A stretch of DNA of 64,000 bases from Agrypnia vestita (lineage: Eukaryota; Arthropoda; Insecta; Trichoptera; Phryganeidae). The stretch lies in NCBI GenBank assembly GCA_016648135.1, contig JADDOH010002088.1, positions 1-64,000 on the forward strand, read 5' to 3'. Each line of letters opens with the position of its first letter. Position 1 is the stretch's first letter. This document shows positions 62,301 through 64,000 of the stretch, piece by piece. A program made the translations under genes and the position numbers. The notes below the pieces were generated by a model. It saw nothing but the letters and a program-made list of their open reading frames with translations. It was not told the DNA's origin and searched no databases.

Positions 62301-63189
62301 CTATGGGGCATGTATGAATGCAGATACATGGAATGGTGGATACAAAGAGGCGAGGGACTTTTATGTATGAAGAATGTGTTGCTTGAATGTATGACTTAAT
62401 TAAACAGCTAAATCCTCCCATAATACTATATAATACTTGTGGTTTGAAGTTCGAACAAGATTATATGTATCACAATGAGATATTCTATGTAGGGACACAA
62501 AATCTACTACCTACCTCAAAAAACTCTGAATGTGTAGTTTATCTATGTCTCTTTTATCTTAAAATTTGCATGTTTGTGCGTAGGTCGCATGGGGAGGAGG
62601 CATAACAACACAAGCTCCAGTTCAAAAAACAAATTTCCCTCCAAAATTACAATATCCGAATCAACGCCACCAAAACATGGCTCAAAGGCTCGCACATCAC
62701 AGACTGTCGTTAACACCCGATTTACTTACAGGTGATATAAACATACATTTATTTTTAAATTTGCAATATTACCGGATTCTTACTACATATTTTTTTCATG
62801 TATCTAATTGTTACAGGTTGTCACACCACAACAATTGAAAACAATAATGACAAGCAACAGAATGAAATGAAAATACAAACCGTGCAAAATCAACAGCAAT
62901 TAAATACAATGTCTCCTCCAAAATCATCGAACATACTCATTTCAAATCTTGGGCCTGCAGAAAAGACTGATAATGGGAGTTCTAATCCTCTACCGAATAT
63001 AAAAAACATTAGAGACGATATTAATTCGATACCTAACAATAATAATGGAAACATGAATCTGACAAGTGCATTGAGCCAGCATCGATCGAGCAACTCCAAA
63101 TTGAAAGACTTATTAAGATTTCTTGAACCAAAAGGTTGCCTGAAGGAAAGAGATGAGTTTGCTTTATATGTATTTTCAACAAATAATAG
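5219..63189 (+). CDS. Ca-alpha1T: T-type (Cav3) voltage-gated calcium channel alpha-1 subunit, partial gene span (16 exons, 15 used per transcript)
   Basis: The exons join to 3,623 nt with exon 8a (45 nt more with 8b), open throughout and phase-consistent at every junction, giving about 1,207 residues. The order matches the Cav3 family: domain I pore loop, IS6, cytoplasmic gating brake, I-II linker, domain II S1-S6, and a long II-III linker. T-type signatures are the filter glutamates in SLEGW (domain I) and TQEDW (domain II), [18 protein letters not shown] in IIS6, and no AID (beta-subunit site) after IS6. In the cell this is a plasma-membrane, low-voltage-activated calcium channel. The gene is incomplete at both ends: the exon before VISLEGW and everything from domain III on are outside the window. 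All introns are GT-AG. Assignment to Cav3 rather than Cav1, Cav2 or NALCN is firm. Confidence 0.96.
5430..5610 (+). pseudogene. LINE reverse-transcriptase ORF relic (C-terminal part)
   Basis: The + strand reads [20 protein letters not shown], then [11 protein letters not shown], followed by a break and [18 protein letters not shown]. The pattern R.LK.SW..RVTN.EVL.RM...RE and LGH..RGPKY.L.QLI.GKI is the familiar tail of insect endonuclease-reverse-transcriptase ORFs. An in-frame stop and a frameshift show it is dead. It lies 120 bases past exon 1. Confidence 0.65.
5990..6080. repeat. Degenerate 12-bp tandem repeat (GAnCATGnnCCG type)
   Basis: Repeats of a CCGGAACATGCT-like unit. Both strands read through as tetrapeptide repeats ([16 protein letters not shown] on +, [17 protein letters not shown] on -). 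No gene assignment possible. Confidence 0.5.
6425..6500. repeat. Single arm of the foldback family seen at 57877-58282
   Basis: Shares TTTTACTACTCAAGTTTTGA and GAGTATCAGAATCT with the left arm of the 57877 element. Confidence 0.5.
8846..9110 (+). mobile_element. Helitron-like non-autonomous element with heat-shock-element arrays
   Basis: The right end has Helitron features: a short hairpin (CGTGC ... GCACG at about 9082-9105) followed by CTAG and a flanking T. The body is two tandem copies of a ~110-base unit beginning GTCTAGAAGGTTCC. Inside are runs of alternating GAA and TTC at exact 5-base spacing: six units at 8901-8928, six at 9018-9045, and shorter runs at 8860-8872 and 9002-9014. The 5' boundary is uncertain. 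Confidence 0.6.
10225..10275 (-). repeat. 3' tail fragment of the SINE family seen at 21826-21957
   Basis: Shares TTTTCAAACTAAGCTTAA and GCTATGAAAAT with the longer - strand copy. Confidence 0.5.
10300..11075. mobile_element. Foldback family B, copy 1, with a nested hAT-type MITE
   Basis: Two long arms in inverted orientation: left GTCTCACAGAGACGAAGCTA ... TTAAGTGATCACT ... CGTTCACCAATTCC, right GATGGAATTAGTGAACATTG ... CACTTAAGCCAGCTC ... ATGGCCCAGGGC-type complement. The family recurs at 20695, 21715, 24365 and 63330. Confidence 0.7.
10749..10956. mobile_element. hAT-type MITE nested in foldback B copy 1
   Basis: Terminal inverted repeats CAGGGGCGTGCAGTGAG and its complement CTCACTGCACGCGCCTG bound 208 bases. 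Flanking octamers gtttagag and gtgtagaa match at six of eight positions, as expected for an aged 8-bp hAT duplication. CAGGGGCG is a typical hAT terminus. Confidence 0.65.
11090..11150 (-). repeat. tRNA-derived SINE head
   Basis: On the - strand: TAGAGTGGTTAAGAC (A-box-like) and GGGAGGTCGAGCC (B-box-like) at tRNA spacing. No 3' acceptor-stem match, so not a tRNA gene. Confidence 0.45.
11661..12087 (+). mobile_element. Non-autonomous Helitron
   Basis: Begins TCTATACCTATAAAA after an A and ends GCCGGGTACGAACAGCTAG before a T, which are the 5' TC, 3' CTAG and A|T target of insect Helitrons. Holds a (GTCT)n microsatellite at about 11690-11740 and two copies of a GGACnCGGCGGGTAACA segment. Confidence 0.7.
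12860..13330. mobile_element. Foldback element containing a 44-bp minisatellite
   Basis: Left flank (GTGTGTAGTTTTCTGGGATA ... CAGGGCTGATGTGATGA) is inverted in the right flank (TCACATCAGCCCTG ... GATATCCGAGAAAACTACAC). A related hairpin lies at 35399-35500 and a fragment at 61385-61430. Confidence 0.65.
13013..13221. repeat. Minisatellite, 44-bp unit, about 4.75 copies
   Basis: Unit CGTATTGCAAACCAATACTT then AATCCACACATCAACGCATT and GCAA; copies start at 13013, 13057, 13101, 13145 and 13189 and are nearly identical. Confidence 0.92.
15385..15500 (+). repeat. tRNA-derived SINE
   Basis: B box GGTGTTCGAGCCCC at about 15419 after a tRNA-like segment, then the shared SINE body AGTTAGTCCTATTTTCATAG. 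Confidence 0.55.
15874..16106 (+). CDS. Ca-alpha1T: Cav3 exon 2: IS6 and the I-II gating brake
   Basis: Seventy-seven codons plus two bases; acceptor ttgtttcag, donor gtaacac. Residues 1-17 ([18 protein letters not shown]) complete IS6. Then comes a charged helix ([18 protein letters not shown]), a Ser/Thr loop ([18 protein letters not shown]), and a second amphipathic basic helix ([20 protein letters not shown]). This helix-loop-helix is the gating brake known in Cav3 channels, which holds the channel closed; it replaces the beta-subunit site of Cav1/Cav2. Codon use is strongly GC-rich against the AT-rich introns. Confidence 0.95.
16277..16688. mobile_element. TA-flanked MITE (Tc1/mariner-type), 412 bp
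   Basis: Terminal inverted repeats GGGTAGGGCGGAGCTAGTTG and the complement of GCCCCGGCCTACCC, with TA on both sides (16275-76 and 16689-90). Confidence 0.6.
16839..17151 (-). pseudogene. Internally deleted mariner transposase
   Basis: The - strand opens [17 protein letters not shown], a stop, then [20 protein letters not shown] and [20 protein letters not shown], the helix-turn-helix N-terminus of mariner transposases. It then jumps, in another frame, to [20 protein letters not shown], the usual mariner C-terminus, ending in a stop. The whole catalytic region (DD34D) is missing, so it is dead. Confidence 0.75.
17536..17753 (+). mobile_element. MITE family A, copy 2
   Basis: GTGGGGTATAAAAGCAATGG at the left and the complement-type CTTTTACACTCCAC at the right, with the GAATT..GAATTC core. 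Confidence 0.8.
18130..18405 (+). pseudogene. Possible LINE ORF2 3' relic
   Basis: One + frame reads [20 protein letters not shown], resembling the DR..WR.lv..a ending of RTE-type LINE proteins. Too short to be sure. Confidence 0.3.
19088..20061. mobile_element. Pogo/Tigger-like DNA transposon remnant, 974 bp
   Basis: Terminal inverted repeats CACTTGGGCCTCGTATAACA and its near-complement at the right end (TGTTATACGAGGCCCGAGTG), flanked by TA on both sides. Extra TATAACACGG copies lie next to the ends. The interior has a decayed frame ([20 protein letters not shown], then [17 protein letters not shown]) that may be the tail of a transposase. Confidence 0.7.
20695..21180. mobile_element. Foldback family B, copy 2
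   Basis: Left arm ATAGAGACGAAGCTA ... GGCTTAAGTGATCACTTTAC; right arm GTAAAGTGATCACTCAAGCC ... AATAGCTTCGTCTCT and GTCCCCCTGGGGATTAA. Confidence 0.7.
21445..21478. repeat. Perfect 15-bp hairpin with 4-base loop
   Basis: GGCGGGAGACCGTTC, loop TCTG, then the exact complement. GC-rich in an AT-rich intron. Confidence 0.85.
21826..21957 (-). repeat. tRNA-derived SINE
   Basis: On the - strand: TGGTTTTGTGGTTAGGACTC (A box), GCGGGTTCAAACCTG (B box), then the shared body AAGTCCTATTTTCATAGCAC. Confidence 0.7.
22054..22262 (+). mobile_element. MITE family A, copy 3
   Basis: GTGGAGTATAAAAGCAATAT at the left; GATATTGCTGCCTTTACTTT at the right; GCAGTCACCGAGGATTACTA core. Confidence 0.8.
22505..22640 (+). 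repeat. tRNA-derived SINE, degenerate
   Basis: Degenerate tRNA-like head (GACTCTAGCCTTGTAATTG, GACGGTTCCAGCC) followed by the shared tail CCTATTTTCATAGCACAATG. Confidence 0.5.
24365..24775. mobile_element. Foldback family B, copy 4 (shortened)
   Basis: TATATGTATGTTCTGAGAAC at the left; TTAAGTGATCACTAAGGCAG and CTACGTCTCTGTGAGACTTC at the right. Confidence 0.6.
25640..25728 (+). repeat. 5'-truncated SINE copy
   Basis: Matches the 3' half of the SINE at 63561-63726: CTCAAACCTGG, TTTTGTGATCTGTTTTGCT, AGTAACTAAGCCCCGTGG, and TAGCGTTAAAAAT. Confidence 0.6.
26480..26588 (+). CDS. Ca-alpha1T: Cav3 exon 3: proximal I-II linker
   Basis: One base completes the arginine codon split with exon 2, then 36 codons; acceptor tctaaatag, donor gtaagcg. 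It begins [19 protein letters not shown] and continues with a Gly/Pro/His/Cys-rich piece ending CCPRLKM. The first part extends the basic second helix of the gating brake. The rest has no recognisable domain, as usual for this fast-evolving cytoplasmic linker. The exon is markedly GC-rich. Confidence 0.88.
27918..27965. repeat. 22-bp hairpin, one mismatch, 4-base loop
   Basis: TCTTGTAGCATAAAACAGAC plus AC, loop ATGA, then the complement with a single change. Could be a tiny MITE or a small-RNA-like hairpin; no other evidence. Confidence 0.8.
28481..28836 (+). mobile_element. Non-autonomous Helitron
   Basis: Begins TCTATACTAATATATAAAG after A and ends GCCGCGGGCGCAGCTAG before T. The interior phrase CTCTGAAACTACTCATCCGA and GGCTATATAATATCTCG are familiar from lepidopteran Helitrons. 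Confidence 0.8.
30445..30534 (+). CDS. Ca-alpha1T: Cav3 exon 4: I-II linker
   Basis: Thirty codons, phase 0 at both ends, acceptor atactttag, donor gtaagaa. It encodes [20 protein letters not shown] and then [10 protein letters not shown]. No domain is visible; it is an acidic, proline-containing cytoplasmic stretch with a possible basophilic-kinase site (RAAS) and a TP site. Being a symmetric exon (phase 0-0), it could be skipped without changing frame. Placement rests on frame continuity and clean splice sites rather than strong similarity. Confidence 0.8.
30535..31474 (+). other. Intron between exons 4 and 5 (0.94 kb)
   Basis: Contains one foldback (30873-31005); otherwise nothing recognised. 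Confidence 0.85.
30873..31005. repeat. Foldback element, 133 bp
   Basis: Arms of ~45 bp: CAGTGAATTAAAGTCAAATT ... TTTACACCACTTTATTA against TAATAAAGTGGCGTAAACTT ... TTTTAATTCACTA. Confidence 0.75.
31475..31682 (+). CDS. Ca-alpha1T: Cav3 exon 5: I-II linker
   Basis: Sixty-nine codons plus one base; acceptor tctcacttccag, donor gtaagct. It encodes a Ser/Pro/Gly-rich cytoplasmic piece: [20 protein letters not shown], then [20 protein letters not shown] and a tail ending [14 protein letters not shown] is a strong consensus for basophilic kinases such as PKA, which fits the linker's known regulatory role, but this is inference. The stretch is GC-rich compared with its introns, supporting coding status. 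Confidence 0.87.
31683..33240 (+). other. Intron between exons 5 and 6 (1.6 kb)
   Basis: A small foldback at about 32055-32147 (CATATGGAAAAAAACACTTG and its complement) and the 515-bp TA-flanked foldback ending 158 bases before exon 6. Confidence 0.85.
32568..33082. mobile_element. TA-flanked foldback MITE, 515 bp
   Basis: Termini CAGGGTATACCAGAGCTAGC and the complement TCTGGTACACCCTG; inverted identity continues through most of each half (AACTTGGCCGGTAGATTC, ACCATGACCTAATATCAATA, CATTACAGTAACTT). TA on both sides. Confidence 0.8.
33241..33904 (+). CDS. Ca-alpha1T: Cav3 exon 6: distal I-II linker, domain II S1-S2 and start of S3
   Basis: Two bases finish the split glycine codon, then 220 codons and two bases; acceptor ttcgtttaag, donor gtaagtt. 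Exon residues 1-130 are linker, including [20 protein letters not shown], a Cys pair (FSCCGD) and a lysine-rich run ([11 protein letters not shown]) before the membrane. IIS1 is at about 148-167 ([20 protein letters not shown]), IIS2 at about 175-197 ([20 protein letters not shown]), and IIS3 begins at about 211 ([10 protein letters not shown]). The motif [15 protein letters not shown] is closely conserved with vertebrate Cav3. This is the largest exon in the window. Confidence 0.96.
33905..34784 (+). other. Intron between exons 6 and 7 (0.88 kb)
   Basis: Around 34255-34385 a + strand frame ending in a run of ATGATGATGAAA and GATAGATAGA looks like the 3' end of an RTE-type LINE (low confidence). 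Nothing else seen. Confidence 0.6.
34785..34994 (+). CDS. Ca-alpha1T: Cav3 exon 7: domain II S3 end, S4 voltage sensor, S4-S5 linker and S5
   Basis: One base finishes the split serine codon, then 69 codons and two bases. The acceptor is ttggtaattag at 34784; the AG at 34752 would put a stop in frame after two codons. The donor is the poor gtttgtt. It encodes [20 protein letters not shown] (S3-S4), then [20 protein letters not shown], the S4 sensor with Arg/Lys every third residue, the S4-S5 linker [18 protein letters not shown], and IIS5 [11 protein letters not shown]. The weak donor faces the alternative pair 8a/8b. Confidence 0.95.
35399..35500. repeat. Hairpin element related to 12860-13330
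   Basis: AGTTTTCCGGGATATTCTGC and its complement GCAGAATATTCCAGAAAACT flank GCAATAGGATCCGAAATGT, a phrase also in the 12860 element. Confidence 0.7.
39675..39904 (+). mobile_element. MITE family A, copy 4 (near full length)
   Basis: GTGGGGTATAAAAGCAAAGG at the left and CTTTTATACTCCAC at the right; GAGGATTACTAATTTATAAT inverted as ATTAGTAATCCTC. Confidence 0.85.
40372..40406. repeat. Perfect 15-bp hairpin
   Basis: TATACGCTAAGGGAA, loop of five, then TTCCCTTAGCGTATA. Confidence 0.85.
41584..41704 (+). CDS. Ca-alpha1T: Cav3 exon 8a: domain II S5-pore turret, short three-cysteine version
   Basis: One base completes the serine codon with exon 7, then 40 codons ending phase 0; acceptor ccactgattgtag, donor gtattcc. 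It encodes the end of IIS5 and the extracellular turret: [20 protein letters not shown], then [20 protein letters not shown]. Cysteines lie in GCKFC and VEC. The length and [16 protein letters not shown] ending match the standard vertebrate Cav3 form. It is homologous to exon 8b 5 kb downstream, with the same phases at both ends, so a transcript should use one or the other. Splice sites on both sides are weak, consistent with regulated use. Confidence 0.94.
44893..45050. repeat. Foldback element, 158 bp
   Basis: CATTTAAGAAAGACAATCGA and TTAGTATGTGTAAGCC inverted as GGCCTACACATACTAG and TCGATTGTTTTTCTTAAATG. Confidence 0.75.
45420..45673 (+). mobile_element. MITE family A, copy 5
   Basis: GTGGGGTTTAAAAACAAAGG at the left, GATATTGCTGCCTTTGCTTT and ACACCCCAT at the right. 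Confidence 0.85.
46660..46825 (+). CDS. Ca-alpha1T: Cav3 exon 8b: domain II S5-pore turret, long five-cysteine version
   Basis: One base completes the serine codon, then 55 codons ending phase 0; acceptor ggctcacacag, donor gtacaaa. It encodes [20 protein letters not shown], then [20 protein letters not shown] and [15 protein letters not shown]. Compared with 8a it gains 15 residues, loses the cysteine in GCKFC but gains a CTC pair and a CEC pair, giving five cysteines. Protostome Cav3 genes, as studied in the snail Lymnaea, have two alternative exons at this turret that change sodium permeability; this pair is their evident counterpart. An open frame runs upstream to 46589, but that part is intronic. 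Confidence 0.93.
48040..48412. repeat. Foldback element, about 370 bp
   Basis: ACATCGTGGGAATGGCCATG and GGTATTGGCTTTATTGGAAA inverted as TTCCAATAAAACCAATACC and GGTCATTACCACGAT. Confidence 0.75.
49363..49520 (+). repeat. tRNA-derived SINE
   Basis: Intact B box GGGTTCAAGTCCC at about 49405 in a tRNA-like 3' arm (TTCTGGGTTCAAGTCCCGG), followed by AAGTTAGTCCTTTGTAATGC, cognate to the shared SINE body. Confidence 0.6.
50479..50760 (+). pseudogene. Decayed mariner transposase, N-terminal part
   Basis: The + strand reads [20 protein letters not shown] and [14 protein letters not shown], then, after a stop and a shift, IGKAQHMSA and PKNRHFLG. This is the second helix-turn-helix of mariner (DQL..LVE....T.RELA..L.VSH.TVL.HLK.IGK). 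Catalytic residues are absent. Confidence 0.75.
51131..51286 (+). CDS. Ca-alpha1T: Cav3 exon 9: domain II pore loop and IIS6
   Basis: Fifty-two codons, phase 0-0, acceptor atgttttcag, donor gtaagca. It starts [20 protein letters not shown], holding the domain II filter glutamate (TQEDW), then [20 protein letters not shown] and [12 protein letters not shown], the IIS6 gate helix. The match to vertebrate Cav3 is nearly residue for residue. It accepts either 8a or 8b; joining exon 7 directly to this exon would give a stop at the third codon. Confidence 0.97.
51391..51753. repeat. Foldback element, 363 bp
   Basis: TAATGGTGGATTTATTTTAA and CAATCCATGAACAAGTTT inverted as AAACTTTTTCATGGATTG and TTAAAATAAATCCACCATTA. 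Confidence 0.8.
52096..52308. repeat. Foldback element, about 210 bp
   Basis: ATCTATCGGTTTCGATACTA ... TTCGTCAGGACGCATACTAA against TTAGTATGCGTCCGTCCTGA ... GGTATCGAAACCAGTAGACG. The TCCTGACGAAG-type motif also marks the foldback at 61768. Confidence 0.8.
52383..52460. repeat. Interstitial telomere-like (CCTAA)n tract
   Basis: About a dozen CCTAA units with a few changes (CCAAA, TCTAA). The reverse complement is TTAGG, the insect telomere repeat. It ends 23 bases before exon 10. Confidence 0.9.
52484..52618 (+). CDS. Ca-alpha1T: Cav3 exon 10: start of II-III linker
   Basis: Forty-five codons, phase 0-0, acceptor atggattccag, donor gtgagca. It encodes a charged helix directly after IIS6 ([20 protein letters not shown]), then [20 protein letters not shown] and ESFTQ. 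The charged start continues the IIS6 helix into the cytoplasm, as in other insect Cav3 proteins. The polypyrimidine/branch region upstream is unusual: it is a (CCTAA)n telomere-like tract ending about 20 bases before the acceptor. Confidence 0.92.
53496..53759 (+). mobile_element. MITE family A, copy 6 (diverged)
   Basis: GTGAAGTACAAAAGCAAAAG at the left, GCATTTGTTTGTATACCCCC at the right; core GCAATCACCGAGGATCACT. Confidence 0.75.
53886..54145. repeat. Foldback element, 260 bp
   Basis: TATCGACGGTCCC and TTTACTCTATATTTTCGGA inverted as TCCGAAAATATAGAGTAAA and GGGACCGTTGATA. Confidence 0.75.
56310..56512 (+). repeat. tRNA-derived SINE with GACAGACGG tail
   Basis: A-box-like GGTGGTAGCAACATCG and B box GGGTTCAAGTCCC (about 56368-56380), then a unique body and a tail of AGACAGACGGGCGGACGG type ending CGAAATTATTAT. 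The same tail is at 61530-61566. Confidence 0.65.
57410..57772 (+). CDS. Ca-alpha1T: Cav3 exon 11: II-III linker
   Basis: One hundred and twenty-one codons, phase 0-0, acceptor ataaattttag, donor gtaagta. It starts [20 protein letters not shown], a conserved-looking insect linker motif, followed by a basic region ([18 protein letters not shown]), a glutamine-rich piece ([20 protein letters not shown]) and a serine-rich end ([18 protein letters not shown]). No folded domain is visible. The upstream acceptor agrees with the start of the open frame rather than any internal methionine. Confidence 0.92.
57773..58696 (+). other. Intron between exons 11 and 12 (0.92 kb)
   Basis: Nearly half is one foldback (57877-58282); nothing else recognised. 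Confidence 0.85.
57877..58282. repeat. Foldback element, about 406 bp
   Basis: AATTATAATTCTATATTTTA and CTCAAGTTTCAAGAGTATCA inverted as GAGATTCTCATAATCTC, AAAACTTGAGTGATAAAATA and AAAATTATAATT; the middle also folds (CACAAGTG.. and CACTTGTG). Confidence 0.75.
58697..59216 (+). CDS. Ca-alpha1T: Cav3 exon 12: II-III linker
   Basis: One hundred and seventy-three codons plus one base; acceptor ttttcaacag, donor gtaagta. It is a low-complexity Ser/Lys/Asn-rich cytoplasmic stretch beginning [20 protein letters not shown], with a conserved-looking patch near the end, [26 protein letters not shown] and RPS give several basophilic-kinase sites. Base composition is more AT-rich than exons 2-6, suggesting weak constraint. 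No domain recognised; assignment rests on frame, splice sites and position. Confidence 0.86.
59217..59882 (+). other. Intron between exons 12 and 13 (0.67 kb)
   Basis: Almost entirely MITE A copy 7 (59248-59786). Confidence 0.85.
59248..59786 (+). mobile_element. MITE family A, copy 7, enlarged
   Basis: Left end GAGGCGCATAAAAGCAAAGC and right end GGATATTGCTGACTTTGCTT are the family termini, but the middle is about 300 bases longer than in other copies and holds three or four extra GCTG.TTTGCTAT units near 59448-59520 and 59618-59660, suggesting nested or tandem gain of termini. Confidence 0.65.
59883..60082 (+). CDS. Ca-alpha1T: Cav3 exon 13: II-III linker with a tandem octapeptide
   Basis: Two bases complete a serine codon, then 66 codons to phase 0; acceptor ttttgttttag, donor gtaaaaa. 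It begins [20 protein letters not shown] and contains the tandem repeat [17 protein letters not shown], each unit holding a Ser-Pro site. It ends [12 protein letters not shown]. No domain recognised. Confidence 0.84.
60357..60802. mobile_element. Pogo-like TA-flanked MITE, 446 bp
   Basis: Left GAGTAAAACCTCGTTAATTC and right complement of CAGTAGAACCTTGTTAATTC, flanked by TA. Repeated ATAATTCGAAA motifs next to the ends resemble subterminal transposase sites of pogo-type elements. Confidence 0.65.
61425..61570 (+). repeat. Retroelement 3' tail fragment
   Basis: TTACAGACAGACGGACGGAC then AGACAGACAACGAAATTATT matches the tail of the SINE at 56310; upstream is an A-rich run of GAAAAAAAAT. Confidence 0.5.
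61768..61900. repeat. Foldback element, about 130 bp
   Basis: AAATAACTTTCGAAGCCAAT and CTTCTTCGTCAGGATAACAA inverted as TTGTTATCCTGACGAAGAAA and ACAAAGTTATTTTATATA. Confidence 0.7.
62584..62731 (+). CDS. Ca-alpha1T: Cav3 exon 14: II-III linker
   Basis: Forty-nine codons plus one base; acceptor tttgtgcgtag, donor gtgatat. In the phase fixed by exon 13 it reads [20 protein letters not shown] and then a basic helix [20 protein letters not shown] second frame is open across the same bases ([15 protein letters not shown] and on), but it fits neither neighbour's phase. The intron to exon 15 is only 85 bases, by far the shortest here. Confidence 0.78.
62732..62816 (+). other. Intron between exons 14 and 15 (85 bp)
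   Basis: Minimal GT-AG intron with a polypyrimidine-poor end (tctaattgttacag) and a candidate branch CTAAT. Confidence 0.8.
62817..63189 (+). CDS. Ca-alpha1T: Cav3 exon 15: end of II-III linker, immediately before domain III
   Basis: Two bases complete a glycine codon, then 123 codons and two bases; acceptor aattgttacag, donor gtaagaa. Most of it is Asn/Gln/Ser-rich linker ([20 protein letters not shown]). The end, [20 protein letters not shown] then LYVFSTNN, is the conserved pre-domain-III motif (compare the C.ERDSWSAYIFPP segment of vertebrate Cav3), after which an NRFR-like sequence and IIIS1 should follow in the next exon, beyond the window. Confidence 0.9.
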
Positions 63190-63329
63190 GTAAGAAGTGT
63201 GCACTTATTTTTTTTAACATTGTTCTTAACTACGTATTAATCTATCTTGTGTCCCCAATCTATTTTTGGGAAAAAAATTGGTTTTAACGGAAAATAAGCA
63301 ATAATGAAACCAGTCTTTTAATAATATTT

Positions 63330-64000
63330 TTATATGTAGGTATGTTCTGAGAACTGTTTCTGGATTTCGTCCCCAGGGGGTGATTGATTAATTAAGATAA
63401 ATTATACAAGTCTTACAGAGACGAAACTATTTCTACGATAAACATATATAGAAGGCTTTTTATAGGATGGTCTAAGACTTACGACTTGTATGAGCTGGCT
63501 TATATATCATAGCTCATAAGTGATACAATGCAACATTCACCGATTCTATCGTAAGAATATATCGTAGCCCAGCGGGCATGACACTGATTTCCCACACTGA
63601 GGGTTCCGGGTTCGATTCCCGGTGAGGTCACAATTAATCTTCGTCATTTACTCAAACCTGAGTGTTTTGTGATGTATTTTGCTTCTGTAATTGGGCCTCT
63701 TGGCCTGTTAAAGCGTAAAATAAAAAACATCCACATTATCAAATTTTTGAAAATTCTATAGGTATATGTTCCAAATCTGAAAACCTTTAGTTTATTTGAA
63801 GAGACTGTGTAAGATACTTCTTAAAATATAGAGGTATCATTACCAATTGCAAAACCCATGTACTAGTTCATGCGAAAAAACTACAGATGTCTCTAGCATA
63901 GAACATTTAAAAATCTTTCAAAAATTTGATGACGTGTGGATGTTCTTACGATGGGGTTGGTGAACGTTGCATTGTATAGTGATCACTTAAGCCAGGTCAT
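63330..64000. mobile_element. Foldback family B, copy 5, runs off the window, with nested SINE
   Basis: TATATGTAGGTATGTTCTGA and CTTACAGAGACGAAACTA at the left; GATGGGGTTGGTGAACGTTG and GATCACTTAAGCCAGGTCAT at the right. The SINE interrupts the left arm at CGTAAGAA. Confidence 0.75.
63561..63726 (+). repeat. tRNA-derived SINE, full-length looking
   Basis: tRNA-like head TAGCCCAGCGGGCATGACAC, B box GGTTCGATTCC (63609-63619), body TTACTCAAACCTGAGTGTTT and end GCGTAAAATAAAA. Possible short duplication aagaatat/aaaaacat at its ends. The 25640 copy matches its 3' half. Confidence 0.75.

Larger units (their letters stand above)
60083..62583 (+). other. Intron between exons 13 and 14 (2.5 kb)
   Basis: A pogo-like MITE (60357-60802), a retroelement tail (61425-61570) and a foldback (61768-61900). 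61900-62580 shows nothing recognised. Confidence 0.85.
63190..64000 (+). other. 5' part of the intron after exon 15
   Basis: Mostly foldback B copy 5 with a nested SINE; continues off the window. No domain III exon is present. Confidence 0.85.

Noticed and set aside
63565..63640. Functional tRNA gene (also at 49363, 56310, 21890)
   Set aside because: A and B boxes are present, but stems do not pair as in a true tRNA and the sequences run into repeated SINE bodies.

Overview
This window is intron-rich, AT-rich eukaryotic DNA and almost certainly insect, most likely Lepidoptera. The pointers are short non-autonomous Helitrons that start TCTATAC and end CTAG inserted between A and T, tRNA-derived SINEs, an interstitial (CCTAA)n tract that is the complement of the insect telomere repeat TTAGG, and many intronic MITEs. 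There is nothing prokaryotic here: no operons, no CRISPR array and no plausible intronless gene.

One gene occupies the whole window on the + strand: the pore-forming alpha-1 subunit of a T-type (Cav3) voltage-gated calcium channel, the insect Ca-alpha1T orthologue. It runs off both ends. Sixteen exons were placed by protein similarity, GT-AG boundaries and matching phase. They encode about 1,207 residues: the domain I pore loop with its selectivity-filter glutamate (exon 1), IS6 and the gating brake (exon 2), the I-II linker (exons 3-6), domain II S1 to S3 (exon 6), S3-S4-S5 (exon 7), two alternative S5-pore turret exons (8a and 8b), the domain II pore and S6 (exon 9), and the II-III linker (exons 10-15), stopping just before domain III. 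Exon numbers are local to this window. Domain I S1-S5 must lie upstream; domains III and IV and the C-terminus lie downstream.

The most interesting part of the gene is the pair 8a/8b. They are homologous, 5 kb apart, share both phases, and encode turrets with three versus five cysteines. Using both or neither breaks the reading frame, so they are built as mutually exclusive exons.

The remaining ~60 kb is intron. It holds LINE relics (594-1374, 5430-5610 and possibly two others), two mariner relics, two pogo-like TA-flanked elements, three Helitron-like elements, several SINEs, seven copies of one MITE family, five copies of a long foldback family, a hAT-type MITE, and many single foldbacks. 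The Helitron-like copy at 8846-9110 carries exceptionally regular arrays of heat-shock-element pentamers, and the (CCTAA)n tract sits directly in front of exon 10. These two, with exons 8a/8b, are the main points to follow up.
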